Shown here: positions 11,728 through 23,426 of the stretch, one piece after another
Position numbering within the stretch: the first letter of the stretch is position 1
Layout: each line of letters starts with the position of its first letter
DNA from: Diogma glabrata
Taxonomy: Eukaryota; Arthropoda; Insecta; Diptera; Cylindrotomidae
Direction of reading: 5' to 3'
Length of the DNA stretch: 64,000 bases
NCBI GenBank assembly: GCA_963693315.1
Contig: OY856187.1
Coordinates: 392,783,984 to 392,847,983, forward strand
Position numbers and translations under genes: made by a program
The notes under the pieces: generated by a model
Databases searched by the model: none
Told to the model about the DNA's origin: nothing
Seen by the model: the letters and a program-made list of their open reading frames with translations, nothing else

Positions 11728-11839
11728 CTGCAGGCAAATCCTGTAACTGTGAAGCGGTGAAGTGATAAAAATTTCTTCGTTTCTTTTCATTAAAAAACTT
11801 ATCACTTCACCGCTTCACAATTACAGAATTTGGCTGCAG
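11728..11839. repeat. Inverted repeat, 28 bp near-perfect arms
   Basis: Arms 11741-11768 and 11799-11826 match with one mismatch (core GTGAAGCGGTGAAGTGATAA against its complement), loop 30 bp. Weaker pairing extends outwards about 13 bp on each side. Confidence 0.85.
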
Positions 11840-11869
11840 AGCTGTGGTGAAGTCAGCCTATGCATCAGC

Positions 11870-12024
11870 GTCGCAATATTTTTTTTTGCTTTTTTAGAAT
11901 CAGTAGGTCCTAAAACGTCGAGAAATGCCAAAAAAAGTGGGGGTAAGAATTTCACTTTGAGCTAATGATTGTAATACTTAGGTCTTTCAGACCGAAGTAA
12001 TTAGGTCTTTCAGACCGAAGTAAT
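11870..12024 (+). repeat. 3' end fragment of the Helentron-like family
   Basis: Carries the conserved 3' domain found at 46264-46395, 58175-58303 and 60190-60320 (AATCAGTAGGTCCTAAAACG, then hairpin GGTCTTTCAGACC and GAAGTAAT). The last 22 bp are duplicated in tandem here. The body and 5' end are missing. Confidence 0.85.
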
Positions 12025-12133
12025 AAGATTAGCTTAGTAATTAATAATTGTTCACACAATTGTTTTTCCAATAAAGTTTTTGTAAACTATCAGGAAAAAA
12101 TAAAAAAAAAAATTTAAACAAAAATATAAGTTT

Positions 12134-12250
12134 TGTAGTTTTTTACGAACAACTATCGAGTTATTGTTATTGTCATAGCACCCACCAGAGGCGAGCGGAT
12201 AACAATCCACTAATAATCGAATTGTGTTTATTCTGAGTAAGAATAAAACA
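12134..12250 (+). repeat. 5' LTR of BEL2, conserved part
   Basis: Matches 21054-21171 almost base for base (TGTAGTTTTTTACGA ... AATAAAACA). The LTR probably starts earlier, at 12049 (TGTTCAC), by analogy with the 3' LTR that starts TGTTCAG after a purine tract. The upstream parts do not align well, so the 5' U3 is shortened or replaced. Confidence 0.8.
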
Positions 12251-12251
12251 T

Positions 12252-12266
12252 TGGTCCTTTGAAGCC
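12252..12266 (+). other. BEL2 primer-binding site, decayed tRNA-Tyr type
   Basis: TGGTCCTTTGAAGCC lies one base after the LTR. It differs from the intact BEL1 site TGGTCCTTCGAGCC by one substitution and one inserted A. Confidence 0.6.
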
Positions 12267-12544
12267 AAAAAACAACCGGCACCTAAGATAATACTGGAAT
12301 ACTGTAGTACATCCAACCGGTACTATAAAATAGCGAAGCCAACCAACAACAGGCGCTGAAGCTGAGCCGTCAAACTCAAGTCGCAGAACATCCAACGGGT
12401 ACTACAAAATTGCGAAGCAACCAACCAAAAACAGGCGTTGACACGAGCCATCAATCAACTAGAGCTCAAACCGCACATATCGCAGATCATCAATAGCCTA
12501 CAAACAGGCACATTTAAGCCACTGCATTTACCAACCAAGCAGCA

Positions 12545-13261
12545 ATGTCGAGCTTACAAGATCTGTTACTGAAACAGAATATAGCAGCCCAGAAGATAGA
12601 TCAATTAAATACGAACTATCGGAAAGACGGCAGCAACCGTAAAACAATAAGCTGTTTAGAAACAAAAATAGCTACACTAAAGACAACATGCAGTGATTTT
12701 GTTTCTACAGATGACGCCATCCGAGCAATGCAGCCACCGTTAGAGAACAACCATGATTATTTCGAAATTAGGCGTAAGACAGTGGAAACTTACGACTTTC
12801 TAATCGATGACATGCGTAAAAGATTAAACAACGGGCCACCAACTACCCCGAAACAGCCAACAACGAGGGACGAAACGCAATTTCCAACATTCACATCGTC
12901 AGAAAAAACAACAATAGGAGATGGAAGAAGTTCTAACACTACAGACAGGAAAGAGTTCGAGCAGGTGTTAAAACTCCAAAATATTAAGATGAGAGCCCTT
13001 TACAGGGAAATAGAAGCAGCTGAAGACGCATTAGCGCAACAAGAGCCAAAACAAGCAATTCAGCTTGCATTAAGATATTTAGAAAAGTTGATGGAACAAA
13101 TCATGAACCTCGACGAAAAAATTAACCTAGAGGCTTCAGAAGAAGATGAAATAGAATTAAAATATTTCAAAGAAAATTACTTCAACAACTGTAAGCGGGC
13201 ACATGATCAAACAGTAATAAAGATAACAACAAAAATGGAAACCGACAGCAACAGTCAATAG
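12545..13261 (+). pseudogene. BEL2 gag, N-terminal part
   Basis: 238 codons from the first ATG after a leader of about 280 bp. Largely helical and charged with coiled-coil-like stretches (residues 1-70 and 140-230) typical of BEL Gag N-termini. A frameshift near 13255 separates it from the Gag core: the next frame immediately reads IRLPVIEIPHFYGDNMKW. Confidence 0.8.
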
Positions 13262-14115
13262 ATATTCGATTACCAGTCATAGAAATCCCACATTTTTATG
13301 GTGACAATATGAAGTGGAAAAGTTTTGCTGATACATTTGAAAAATTGGTACATAAAAACCAATTATTGACGGATACTCACAGGATCAACTATTTAAAGAG
13401 TCATTTAGGAGGTTCAGCGGCTCGGATAATAGACCATTTGGAATCAACAGCAGAAAACTATGCACTCGCTTGGGACATATTAAATAATCGCTTTAACAAC
13501 GAACGAGTTCTAGCGGCAACATATTTCAACCTACTAATAAATCAACCAAATTTGGTAGTAGAAACCGCGGCAGGCATTACAACAATGCACGACACGACAA
13601 GAGAAGCCATTCACAACATCAATAGTATACTTTCGGATGAAGCAAAATTTGATGCGTTAATAATACATATACTTATGAAGAAATTAGACTGCGAAACCAT
13701 CAAAATTTATGAAACAACGTTAGAAGACCCAAAAAGGAGTCAAAATTTGAATCATTTTTTGTTGTTCATGGAAAAACGGTTTCAATCACTAGAAGCAATA
13801 GGAAACAAGCCAAATCGAAGGACGATATCGAATAGCCGACCTCAACCCCAAAAGGCCATAACAACACTAGCAGCAACAACATACAAATGTGTGAATTGTA
13901 AGGGATCACATAACATTGAAGCATGCAGATCATTCTTACAGATGTCAACAATGGATCGAAATAAAACATGCACAATAAAAAATTTATGTAGAGTATGTTT
14001 AGACGATCATCATGTCACAAGAATGTGCCATGTAGAAACAAAATGTTGGGTGTGCAAAGGTAAACATCACACTCTTTTACACACTAAAGAAGGCGCAACT
14101 ACAAACACAAATTGA
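13262..14115 (+). pseudogene. BEL2 gag core and zinc fingers
   Basis: Open from the frameshift through the Gag core (IPHFYGDNMKWKSFADTF, LKSHLGGSAARII, ILMKKLD). It then has cysteine/histidine clusters CVNCKGSHNIEAC, CRVCLDDHHVTRMC and CWVCKGKHHTLLH, the same three-knuckle layout as BEL1. It ends at a TGA (14113-14115); the same frame continues directly into the protease region, so this is a nonsense change inside the polyprotein. Confidence 0.85.
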
Positions 14116-15198
14116 CACCAGCAGAGCAACTCATTGACAGCACGGAGTCCAACGACCCAACATATAACTCCAGTAGTGGAAACACACATGGTAAATAACA
14201 CAACAACAGCAGCTCAGGTGATTCTAAGCACAGCGTTGGTAAAAGTTCCAACAAATGGTTGTCAGCCAGAGCTACTCAGAGTTCTAATTGATCCAGGCTC
14301 TCAAGCATCGTTCATAACTCAAGAAGCAGCAAGGAAATTAAACATACAGAGCCAAAAAACACACGTTGAATTCAGAGGTGTAGGAGGAATTAAAGCTGGA
14401 GTTTCAGAAAAACGAATCACATTTGAGATTGAGCCAAGATTTTCCTCAAATTTTAAAACAAAGGTTAGCGCATTGATAGTAAATGAACTAGTAGGGAACC
14501 TGCCAGAATACCATTTTAATGCATGGAAGTGGCCTCATATCAACAATTTATTGTGGGCAGATCCTAACTATAACATGCCTAACAAAATCGATATATTGCT
14601 GGGTGCAGATTACTACCCCGCAATAGTACTGAATGATGTAATTAAAGGTGCAGCTGGGGAACCAATAGCACAAAAAACGGAGTTGGGATGGATTATATGT
14701 GGGCTAATTAACCACAACGAATCAGCAACAGTGCAGTGTTTAATAACAAAAACAGAACTAGACAATAGGTTGAAGACTTTCTGGGAGATAGAAGAAGTAC
14801 AAAAGGAAAAGTCATTAACAGAAGATGAACAACGTTGCCAGGAATTTTATGAGAAAAACCATAGCCGTGATTCAAGTGGAAGATATACAGTTCGTATCCC
14901 GTTCAAAAACAATCCACCAGTATTGGGAACCTCAAAAACCAGAGCACTAGCCAGATTCCTACAATTAGAGAAAAAATTCGCAGCGTCACCAAAATTTGCC
15001 GACGACTACAAAAACTGTATCAAAGAATACATTGAACTAGGCCATATGCAACTCTGCAAAGGTGAAATGGCTCCATCAGAAGAATACTTCATACCACATC
15101 ATGCAGTAATAAAGGAAAGCAGTACGACCACAAAGTTAAGAGTTGTTTTTGATGCATCAGCAAAAACAAGCAATAACAAGAGCCTCAACGATCAATAG
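14116..15198 (+). pseudogene. BEL2 protease and N-terminal reverse transcriptase
   Basis: Protease motif LIDPGSQASFIT near 14284-14320 (usual DSGS is DPGS here). Then comes the DUF1758-type segment with LLGADYYPAIV and KTELGWIICG, and the pre-RT linker with FWEIEEV. The RT fingers follow (EEYFIPHHAVIKESSTTTKLRVVFDAS). It ends at a TAG (15196-15198) immediately before LIGPTLQDELISILL, which continues in the same frame. Confidence 0.87.
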
Positions 15199-15918
15199 TT
15201 GATTGGGCCAACACTACAGGATGAATTAATATCGATCCTATTAAGATGGAGGAAACACAAGATAGCATTCACTGCAGACATTGAGAAAATGTATCGTCAA
15301 ATAAGAGTACACAAAGATGATCAAAGGTATCAAAAAATTCTATGGAGAGAAAATGAGAGCCAACCAATTCAGGAATACCCATTAACAACAGTAACCTTTG
15401 GAACCGCTAGTGCTCCTTATTTGGCTATCCGCACTTTACAACAACTAGCAACTGATCAGAAAAAATTATGTCCAACAGCAGCCAACATTGTGTTACACGA
15501 TTTTTACGTAGATGACCTACTAACCGGGAGTGATTCAATTGAGCAAGCACAGAAATAACAACAACAAGTTATAAACCTACTAGGTAAAGGTGGTTTTCAG
15601 ATACGAAAATGGGCGAGTAACCATTCTAGTCTTCTAGAACAAATACCAAAAGAATCAAGAGCAATCGGTAAAATGGACATCAAATTGGATGAAACAATTA
15701 AGACTCTTGGCATATCATGGAATCCAGAGACAGATACATTTGGATTTAAAATAAATATAACTAAAATAGAGACCACTACCAAGAGGAAATTATTATCAGA
15801 GGTATCACAATTATTTGATCCATTAGGATGGTTGTCACCAACAATTATAGTAGCAAAAATATTACTACAACGACTTGGAAGGGTGGAACAGTTACAAGAA
15901 CGCGTTACCTGCGCTTGA
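15199..15918 (+). pseudogene. BEL2 reverse transcriptase palm and thumb
   Basis: Contains FTADIEKMYRQIRV, TFGTASAPYLAIR and the catalytic FYVDDLLTG. A TAA at 15556-15558 interrupts the frame, which continues as LLGKGGFQIRKWASN and LGISWNPETDTFGFKI. Near 15875-15880 sequence equivalent to roughly 15-20 residues seems lost and the frame shifts into RNase H. Compared with BEL1, the segment around LWLLKLDWDEKLP is missing. Confidence 0.87.
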
Positions 15919-17515
15919 ACAAATCGAAATCCCAAGATGGATAGGAACATCCAACAATTCACCCATTGAACTACACGGATTTTGCGATGCATCCCAACAT
16001 GCATATGCAGCGGTAATATACTGTTACCAGAGAGGTGACCCTGTAAGAGCAGCACAACTCGAACTATTAATATCAAAAACAAAGGTTGCACCAATAAAAG
16101 CAAAGCTAATAGTTCCTAGATTAGAGTTGTGTGGAGCTGTATTGCTGGCAAGGTTGATGTCAAGAGTAATCAAAAGTCTACAAATTCAAAAAACAACAAC
16201 GTATACCTGGACAGGCTCAAAAATCGTACTCGCGTGGATAAAATCAGAACCACATCGATTTAAAACATTTGTGGCAAACAGAGTATCCGAGATCCATAGT
16301 CTATCTAATCCATCAACATGGAACTATATCAAGTCATCTGAGAATCCAGCTGATTGTGCATCAAGAGGTGTGGAACCGGAAAATCTCGCAAAACATGAAC
16401 TTTGGTGGAATGGCCCAAAGTGGTTAACGATCAACCAAACCAATTGGCCGATTCATGTTTCGGTAGCGAATCTTGAAGATCTTCCAGAAATAAAATTAGT
16501 AGCAACAGCCAAAGCAATGATTGTAAAAGATCACGAAGATCCATTTGATGAACTATACGCAAGGCACTCAAATCTGAAAAAGATTCAGAGAATAGTCTCA
16601 CATTGCAAACGATTCATTAATAAGCTGAAGCTAGTAAAATACGAATCAGTCGACAATATTTCACCTCAAGAAATGCAAGAAGCTCTTCATCATTTAGTTG
16701 AGAGCGCTCAACAAGGTCAATTTGGGAAAGAAGTTTACAATTTAAAAAACAACAAGCCAATTGATAATAAAAGTAAATTGCTGTCACTCACACCGTTTTT
16801 AAAAGATGGATTACTGAGAGTTGGCGAACGACTGCAAAATTTAACAACTTGGTCATATGATGAGAAACATCCCATCATTCTACCACATTCACATCCAATA
16901 GTTGAGTTAATAATCCAGGAAAGTCATAAACTAACAATGCATGGTGGAACCCAGTTAACATTAGCACACATCCGTGCAAAATTTTGGATAATAAATGGAA
17001 GAAATATTGTCAGACAACAAATAACCAAATGTTTAAGATGCCACCGTTTCAATCATACCATCAAAAATGAACTAATGGGCAATTTACCTGAAGCAAGAAT
17101 AGTTCAAACTAGACCATTTTTGAAGGCAGGTGTTGATTACGCCGGACCATTAAATGTTAGAGTATCAAAGGGAAGAGGCAATAAATCATACAAAGGGTAC
17201 CCTGCAATATTTGTTTGTATGGCAACAAAGGCCGTCCACATTGAGGTAGTAAGCGATTCAACATCTGAAGGTTTCATGGCGGCATATAAAAGATTTGTAT
17301 CACGAAGAGGAATATGCACCGATATATTTAGTGACAATGGTACAAATTTTGTTGGGGCTAGTAAACTAATGGAATTAAAAACACCAAAAACAGTAGAACA
17401 AATGACGTCAAACATAGTAACATCAACTGCAGAACATGGCACTAAATGGCATTTTATTCCTCCTGGAACTCCACATTTCGGTGGATTATGGGAAGCGGCA
17501 GTAAAGTCTGTATAA
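15875..17515 (+). pseudogene. BEL2 RNase H and integrase
   Basis: 546 codons. RNase H-like part: ELHGFCDASQHAYAAVIY, IVPRLELCGAVLL, SSENPADCASRG. Integrase: HHCC (ESHKLTMHGG, KCLRCHRF), first Asp in KAGVDYAGPL, second Asp in FSDNGTNFVGA, Glu in FGGLWEAAVKS. The TAA at 17513-17515 follows directly. The frame continues as YHLKRVIGETTLTFEEL up to another TGA near 17669. The catalytic triad residues are present although the frame is broken. Confidence 0.9.
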
Positions 17516-17731
17516 TATCATCTGAAACGAGTGATAGGAGAAACAACACTGACTTTCGAAGAGTTATCAACATTAACATGCCAAATAGAGGCTTGCCTCA
17601 AATCGAGACCAATATCGCCAATGACCAATGATCCGAATGATCCAACATTTTTAACTCCTGGTCATTTTTGAATTGGACAATCTACTTTAACCCAACCTGA
17701 AGCCAGCGTTTCTGAAGAAAAAATAAACTCA

Positions 17732-18973
17732 TTGGCTAGATGGAAATTGGTTCAAAAAATGAAAGAAGATTTTTGGAAGAAGTGGTCACAAGAGTATTTG
17801 CACCAATTACAACAACGAGCAAAATTGACTACAAAAACACCAAACTTAAAGATAGGACAACTAGTTCTTGTACGAGACAAAAATATTCCACCATCCAGAT
17901 GGATCACTGGACGTGCTGAGGAGATTTATCCAGGAGAAGATGGAATCGTACGAGTTGCAACACTTCGCGGCCCCGGAAGGGTCCTTATAAAAAGGCTAGT
18001 TACAAAATTAGCGGTTCTTCCAATCGAAGAACGAACAACGGAAGACCAAGGCACAGAATTGGCTATTAAAACTTCTTCTGTCTTATCAACAACAGCTCAC
18101 CACAACAACAATACTCGGAAACGAAAAAACGACTCTAACGAAGCAACTGAACATGGCGGGAGGAAATTACCAAGGTTTTGGTTGAGAGGACAAGTAGACG
18201 AGACGGTAAAAGAGCCTGCAGAAAAGATGAAACACATTCCACTACGTGAAAACCCAAAGAGGAGAATCCGACCTTGTATACTGGGTATACTGGGCGTAGT
18301 GTCAGCAACACTTACAGAGTCAAGTTTTGATATCGCTCCGTTGAATTATACAACAGGCACATATTTTGAGAACATTGGGACTGCGCAATTATCGCATCAG
18401 CAATGGACGATTATATCCTATTTCAATATATCGTCTATGCTGTTAGAAGCTGGAATTTACAACGCCGCTATTGACAGGATGACACAAGGTTGTAACAATA
18501 ACAATGGGTGGATACATCTAAGACAATTTTGTAGACCTGCAGTTTTGCAAATGAAACAACAACTTTTCAACATAAATACGAACAACGAAATATTTCATCC
18601 TACTTATAATCATACCCGGGTAAAACGTGGTATAGTGAATGTAGTCGGTACTCTCACTAACCAACTATTCGGGATTCTCGACCAAGATGATGCGCAACGG
18701 TACGATAGCGAAATCAGTTCTTTAAAGAATAATGAACAAAACATTTACAAATTGCTCAAAGAACAAATCACAATAACAGAATCGACTGTAAATATCATAA
18801 AAAAGGACTTTACAGCGGTAAATACTCATCTGCAAGAGATAGATAAACAAACAGTATCAATGCTCAATCTAATACAAAATAAAGAGAACGAAAATTCGGC
18901 CGTTCAAGGATTTATGGCTTTATGGATACATCTATCAATCGAAATGACAACCTTTTATTCAATACAACAATAG
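17732..18973 (+). pseudogene. BEL2 integrase C-terminal domain fused to envelope-like N-terminal half
   Basis: Residues 1-100: ARWKLVQKMKEDFWKKW and LVLVRDKNIPPSRW (integrase C-terminal, DUF5641-type). After a basic linker a hydrophobic signal-like segment starts near 18272 (CILGILGVVSAT). A surface-like part of about 110 residues with several N-x-T/S sites and cysteines follows, then a furin-type RVKR at 18617-18628 and a fusion-peptide-like GIVNVVGTLTNQLFG. This arrangement is that of the insect errantivirus/baculovirus F-type envelope family, also known in some BEL elements such as roo. Pol and env share one frame. It ends at a TAG (18971-18973), after which the frame reads on. Confidence 0.8.
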
Positions 18974-19125
18974 CTAATTGAGGTCATCACAGATATTCAT
19001 CATAGCAAAATAAATTCACTCATTCTCAAGCCCAATCAGCTAATAAATGAATTACAAAAATTACATGAAATCATTCCAGCCGATACCACTATATATGAAG
19101 AAAACAACCTGATGACTTTATACCA

Positions 19126-19983
19126 ATGATGACAGCTAAGGTTGGGCAAGTAAAGAATACATTAATTTTTGAACTAAAGATGCCCTTAATCAGTAACAAA
19201 ATCTATCAAATAATAAAACCAATCGCCCTCCCAACTAAACATAAAGATAGGTATGCATACATAAACCCATCAAGTGAACTATTATTGATAAGTGTAAATA
19301 GGGAATCCTATTATCCCATGTCAGAAGACGAGCTTACATCTTGCAAATCTTTTAAAGCTTCAGAATATATTTGCATGATCCACAACGTCATGTACAATAC
19401 ACAAGGTAATCCAACAACCTGTGAGATTGATTTAATCATGAATAAAGATACACATTCAGATGCTTGCCAGATTCAATTTATGGAACCAAGAAACATGTGG
19501 ATTCCTACACATGATCCAAGCACATGGATTTTTATCGCTGATCGAGATCGCACAATAAATATCGTCTGTAACAAGGAAGTCACAACCACACTGATAAATG
19601 GAACGGGACTCATTACGATACATAGGGCCTGTACAATCATTGATGGTATAACAATCATACATTCCACAGAAAACTTCAACACTCGAATGAAATCTTTCTA
19701 TCAGCCAACGATGAACCTCAGCAGTCTTATTCTTCAAGGTAAAACTTACCAAAATATGACAAAGGAGACAGTCATCCTTCTTAAACTCGATGGCATTCTC
19801 ACGGATCTAAATCAGCTATCAACTAACGTAACGCACTTGAAGAATGTAGCAGAAGGCAAGGCTCGAGAAATCAATCATCACGATGTTCATCATTACATTC
19901 TCGCATATGGGATCATTTATAACGGTTGTAATCCTCTTCGAAATTGTGTGTTAAATCCATTAATGGGTTGCACTAAAGAATAA
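19126..19983 (+). pseudogene. BEL2 envelope-like gene, C-terminal half
   Basis: 285 codons in a shifted frame (break near 19120). Ectodomain with cysteines (SCKSFKASEYICMIH, TTCEID, DACQIQF) and N-linked sites, then a membrane-proximal helix. The hydrophobic anchor begins at HYILAYGII and is lost by a frameshift near 19917; the alternative frame there would give a hydrophobic end with a stop at once. So even the anchor is broken. Related to envelope fusion proteins of insect retroelements by layout; I could not run a search. Confidence 0.7.
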
Positions 19984-20763
19984 ATCTTTTAGTGAGGAGA
20001 AATAATTTCTGTTCAAAAAGTCCGTTGGTCAGTACAGTCCAATTTTCATATAGCAATGCTTTGCGCGAATCAAATGATTGCTATACTCCAACTGTTAGAA
20101 GTCACTTAAGCTTAAGCGAAATGGACTTCGTCAGACTTATATATATGAATAAAACACTTGCTTCTCGTTTAGACAAATATACAAATCTGAATTTTTTTAT
20201 CGATAATTTCTTCTATTTATACAAAATCGATATTACTAAAAATTACACATTTAGCAAAAATATTCTTAAAATTAATTGTTTCATAATGTTAAAAAAATGT
20301 GTCACATAATTTTTATATTTTCTTTGTAATTTTAATTGACCGACATATTCAGTTTTACTTTAAATTTATTACATCACATAAAATAAACGAAAATTATATT
20401 ATTTACATATGCACGGTAATCATATTTCATTTAATAGTTTTTGTATGAAATATGAGTTTCATAAACTTTCTTTCGGTTTAAAATAAATTATGTTTATTTT
20501 CACATATGTTTTTTGTTATCGTGTGAAAATGATTTTGCGGTTTGTTTACTTTAGAATATAATGGAAATTTGTTGTTTATTTTATGTGAGGTCATTGTAAG
20601 ATTTTGTAGGAGTTAAGGGATGATGTGTAGATACATTACACATTGCAACAATTATTGGACTAATTATTGTATATCATTGCAAGAAGATGATCAATACACC
20701 AGTATCAGTACAACTGCAGCCATTGCCGCGCCGGTTTATATCAACTAATGTCGCCCGGGAGGA
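19984..20763 (+). other. BEL2 3' untranslated region and purine tract
   Basis: No coding features beyond a short chance frame. Ends in CGGGAGGA (20755-20763 region), a polypurine tract of the kind that primes plus-strand DNA, immediately before TGTTCAG. Confidence 0.5.
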
Positions 20764-21171
20764 TGTTCAGTCTTAGGTGAACATATTCAAATGAACTCCA
20801 ATTTATTATCTTGAACTTTGTTATTTCCAAACACATAATAAAGTAAAAGATAATAAATTGGCAATCAGAATTTATAATTATATTGAATTTGCAATGTATA
20901 AATATTTAAAATATATTAAATTATGTAAGGTAACACAAAATTGCTATTTAGGTAATATACAGAACATCAGCAATTTTAGTTTTAAGTACTTATTTGTTGG
21001 TGTAATCAATGTATACCAATTTGTATATAAACCACAAATTTAAATGAATAAAATGTAGTTTTTTACGAATAACTATCGAGTTATTGTTATTGTCATAGCA
21101 CCCACCAGAGGCGAGCGGATAACAATCCACTAAAAATTCGAATTTTGTTTATTCTGAGTAATAATAAAACA
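20764..21171 (+). repeat. 3' LTR of BEL2
   Basis: Starts TGTTCAGTC after the purine tract and ends AATAAAACA. The last 118 bp (21054-21171) match the 5' LTR; the preceding ~290 bp have no clear counterpart at 12049-12133. The right boundary is set by the match to the primer-site side of the 5' LTR. Confidence 0.65.
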
Positions 21172-23426
21172 GGTTTGTATGATTTTAAAGTCTTTATGTC
21201 CTTGATCTTGTAAGTTTCATTTTATTTGCTTACACTTAGGCGTAGATATTTAAAATTTATTACACGATGTTTGGAAAATGGTATGACAAAAACAAACGTG
21301 ATGAAAAATTTGTATTCAAAATCGATTAATATGTTAATTTTTATAATCTTATATGTGACACAAGAAATTTTAAAATTCAAGTTAACAAGAAGGGATATGA
21401 ATATTTTGTTACTTTTTACGTCAGATGTTATTTTCTTTGATGAATATTATTTTCTTTTTAAGTAACTTAATATGCCTAAGTTTGGAATCAGTTCTGAGCT
21501 ACTTCTAAACACTTTCTAGATATAAATAAATCAGTATTTACTCATGAATATACTTTAAACATTAACACTTGATATTTTATATAAAAAAATTGTTCGGCAG
21601 TATAAGTGTATAACCATAATTTTATTTGGACTTTTTGATATTATGGATTAAACTTTATACAAATTACTTGACAGCCGCAAGCTATAAATGAACATAAAAT
21701 ATAATTGAAAGTACCAAGCTGGAAATAACCTTTTCAAGAACCTATGTTTCAATTTTTTTTTTTCAAATTAAAAGTGAGGCCAAAACGTGAATTATTATAT
21801 TTGGGTTTAAAAAAAAATTTCACATGAAAAATCACAAGAACACATTTTCAAAACATAAACAAAAAATCTAGCTGCAAAACATACTATAAATTCAAGTCAC
21901 AAAATCTGTTTTAATAAAACTTCCAAACCTATATCACTCAATCTTAATCCAAAATACCTTGAATAATAATTAAACATTTTTTCCACGTGTTATTTATTTA
22001 CAATCGCGTATACCAGAAAGTTTTTCCAACTTTCGTCTAAGTTGAATGTAAAATAGCAAAACAAAAAAAAAGCTTTGCCAAAAATTCCTGAATCTATTTT
22101 ACCAAAAATATAAATATGTGTTTGTATGTATTAATGATATTGCGCGTTGGATGAAAAATATTGAAATACACTATACTCTACCCCATCGAAAAAATAAAGT
22201 TTTACAGGAAAAAGCTCGTCTATGTTTACACGCAATTTCTCCAACAAAACATTGTAAGATTGTATTTGTTATTTTTGAATGTTACAAACAAAAACAAAAT
22301 TGACTTGCCCATAAGAGCTTTTATTAATGCTTAGTATGTCGTAATCTCCCGTGCTGCGAACTACTCAATACCATTTGACCGTTGTCGTTGACAAAAAAAT
22401 TCTGTTAATTTAAAATAAAAATAATATGTAATTAAATTAGAAAATTTATTCGAAAGATTTGAATTTTATTTATTGCAATAATAAAAAAAAAGTTTCATGT
22501 TTTGTTTACTTTCGTCATTTTCAGGATAATATATTGAAGTGTGTTATAATTTTAAATATCTAAAGTGTTACATCGAAAGATAAAAAAATAAAGGTTTGAG
22601 TGATTACATAAAACGATATTTGGTGAATCGAGAATCTAATATAAAACAATAAGTTATGGATTAACGGTTTTTATAAAACTCGAAAAGCATCGAATATATA
22701 AGATTTGTTATTTATAGTGTGGTTCGGTTGGAAGTGAAAATTACAATAGATGTTGCACATAAAAAAATAAGTGATGGTTTTAGTCCTAGTTTATTGATTT
22801 TCATTTTTAAAGTAGAGTAGTAGAAGGATGGTAAAGAAAACGAAAAAAATGGGTAACGTGAATAAATAAACATTATTTTTTGTGGAAAAAAAATTCGAAA
22901 TATAAACTATATTGGGATTAATAGTTGGTTATTTATTACTAAGGGTTAGGTGGAAAATACAAGGTTTGATATAATTTACTATTTTTTGTAATTTTTTTTA
23001 CTAAATCACGCACGTTACGGGTTTTTTTATTGTTTTTTTGTCCTTGAGATTATGGTTAGAGTTTAACTGGAAATTCTGGATACAAAAATGTTTTCAGGTT
23101 TTATGTTACGTAACACAAATTATGATATCAAGGTTTCTGTGAATAAATTTAAGGTTGAAATGAAGTTGAAATTGTGATTAGATTTTTCACATCTTTGTGG
23201 TTTGCTTAGTCGATTACCAGAAATTTTTAATGGTTAACCGTTCCAGTTACTTAATTGAATATCAGACTCAGAAAAAAATTAAACGAGAGAATATATCTAA
23301 TAATTTTAGATGTTTTTTGAATCAGGCATAAATTTGTTCTGTTAACTAATAGCAGGTGTTCAAATGATTAAACGATATAGACTTGTTGTGGATATATTGG
23401 TGCCATTTGGAAAAGATTTACAAATA
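21172..23426. other. AT-rich stretch without recognised genes
   Basis: Only short chance frames (for example at 21226 and 22118), no domain resemblance and no clear repeat copies in the window. Confidence 0.6.

Larger units (their letters stand above)
12049..21171 (+). mobile_element. BEL/Pao retroelement BEL2 with envelope-like gene
   Basis: Order: 5' LTR, decayed tRNA-Tyr primer site, gag, protease, RT, RNase H, integrase, envelope-like gene, purine tract, 3' LTR. The last 117-118 bp of both LTRs match closely. The coding region has in-frame stops at 14113, 15196, 15556, 17513, about 17669 and 18971, and frameshifts near 13255, 15875, 19120 and 19917, so it is dead. A target duplication is not convincing (AGTTT before 12134 against GGTTT after 21171). 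Confidence 0.92.

Noticed and set aside
14134..17515. Separate genes starting at TTG codons inside BEL2
   Set aside because: The sequence between them stays in the family reading pattern; the breaks are stop codons and indels in one polyprotein.
19992..20309. 105-residue frame after the BEL2 envelope
   Set aside because: No domain, AT-driven composition, and it lies in the 3' untranslated part of the element.
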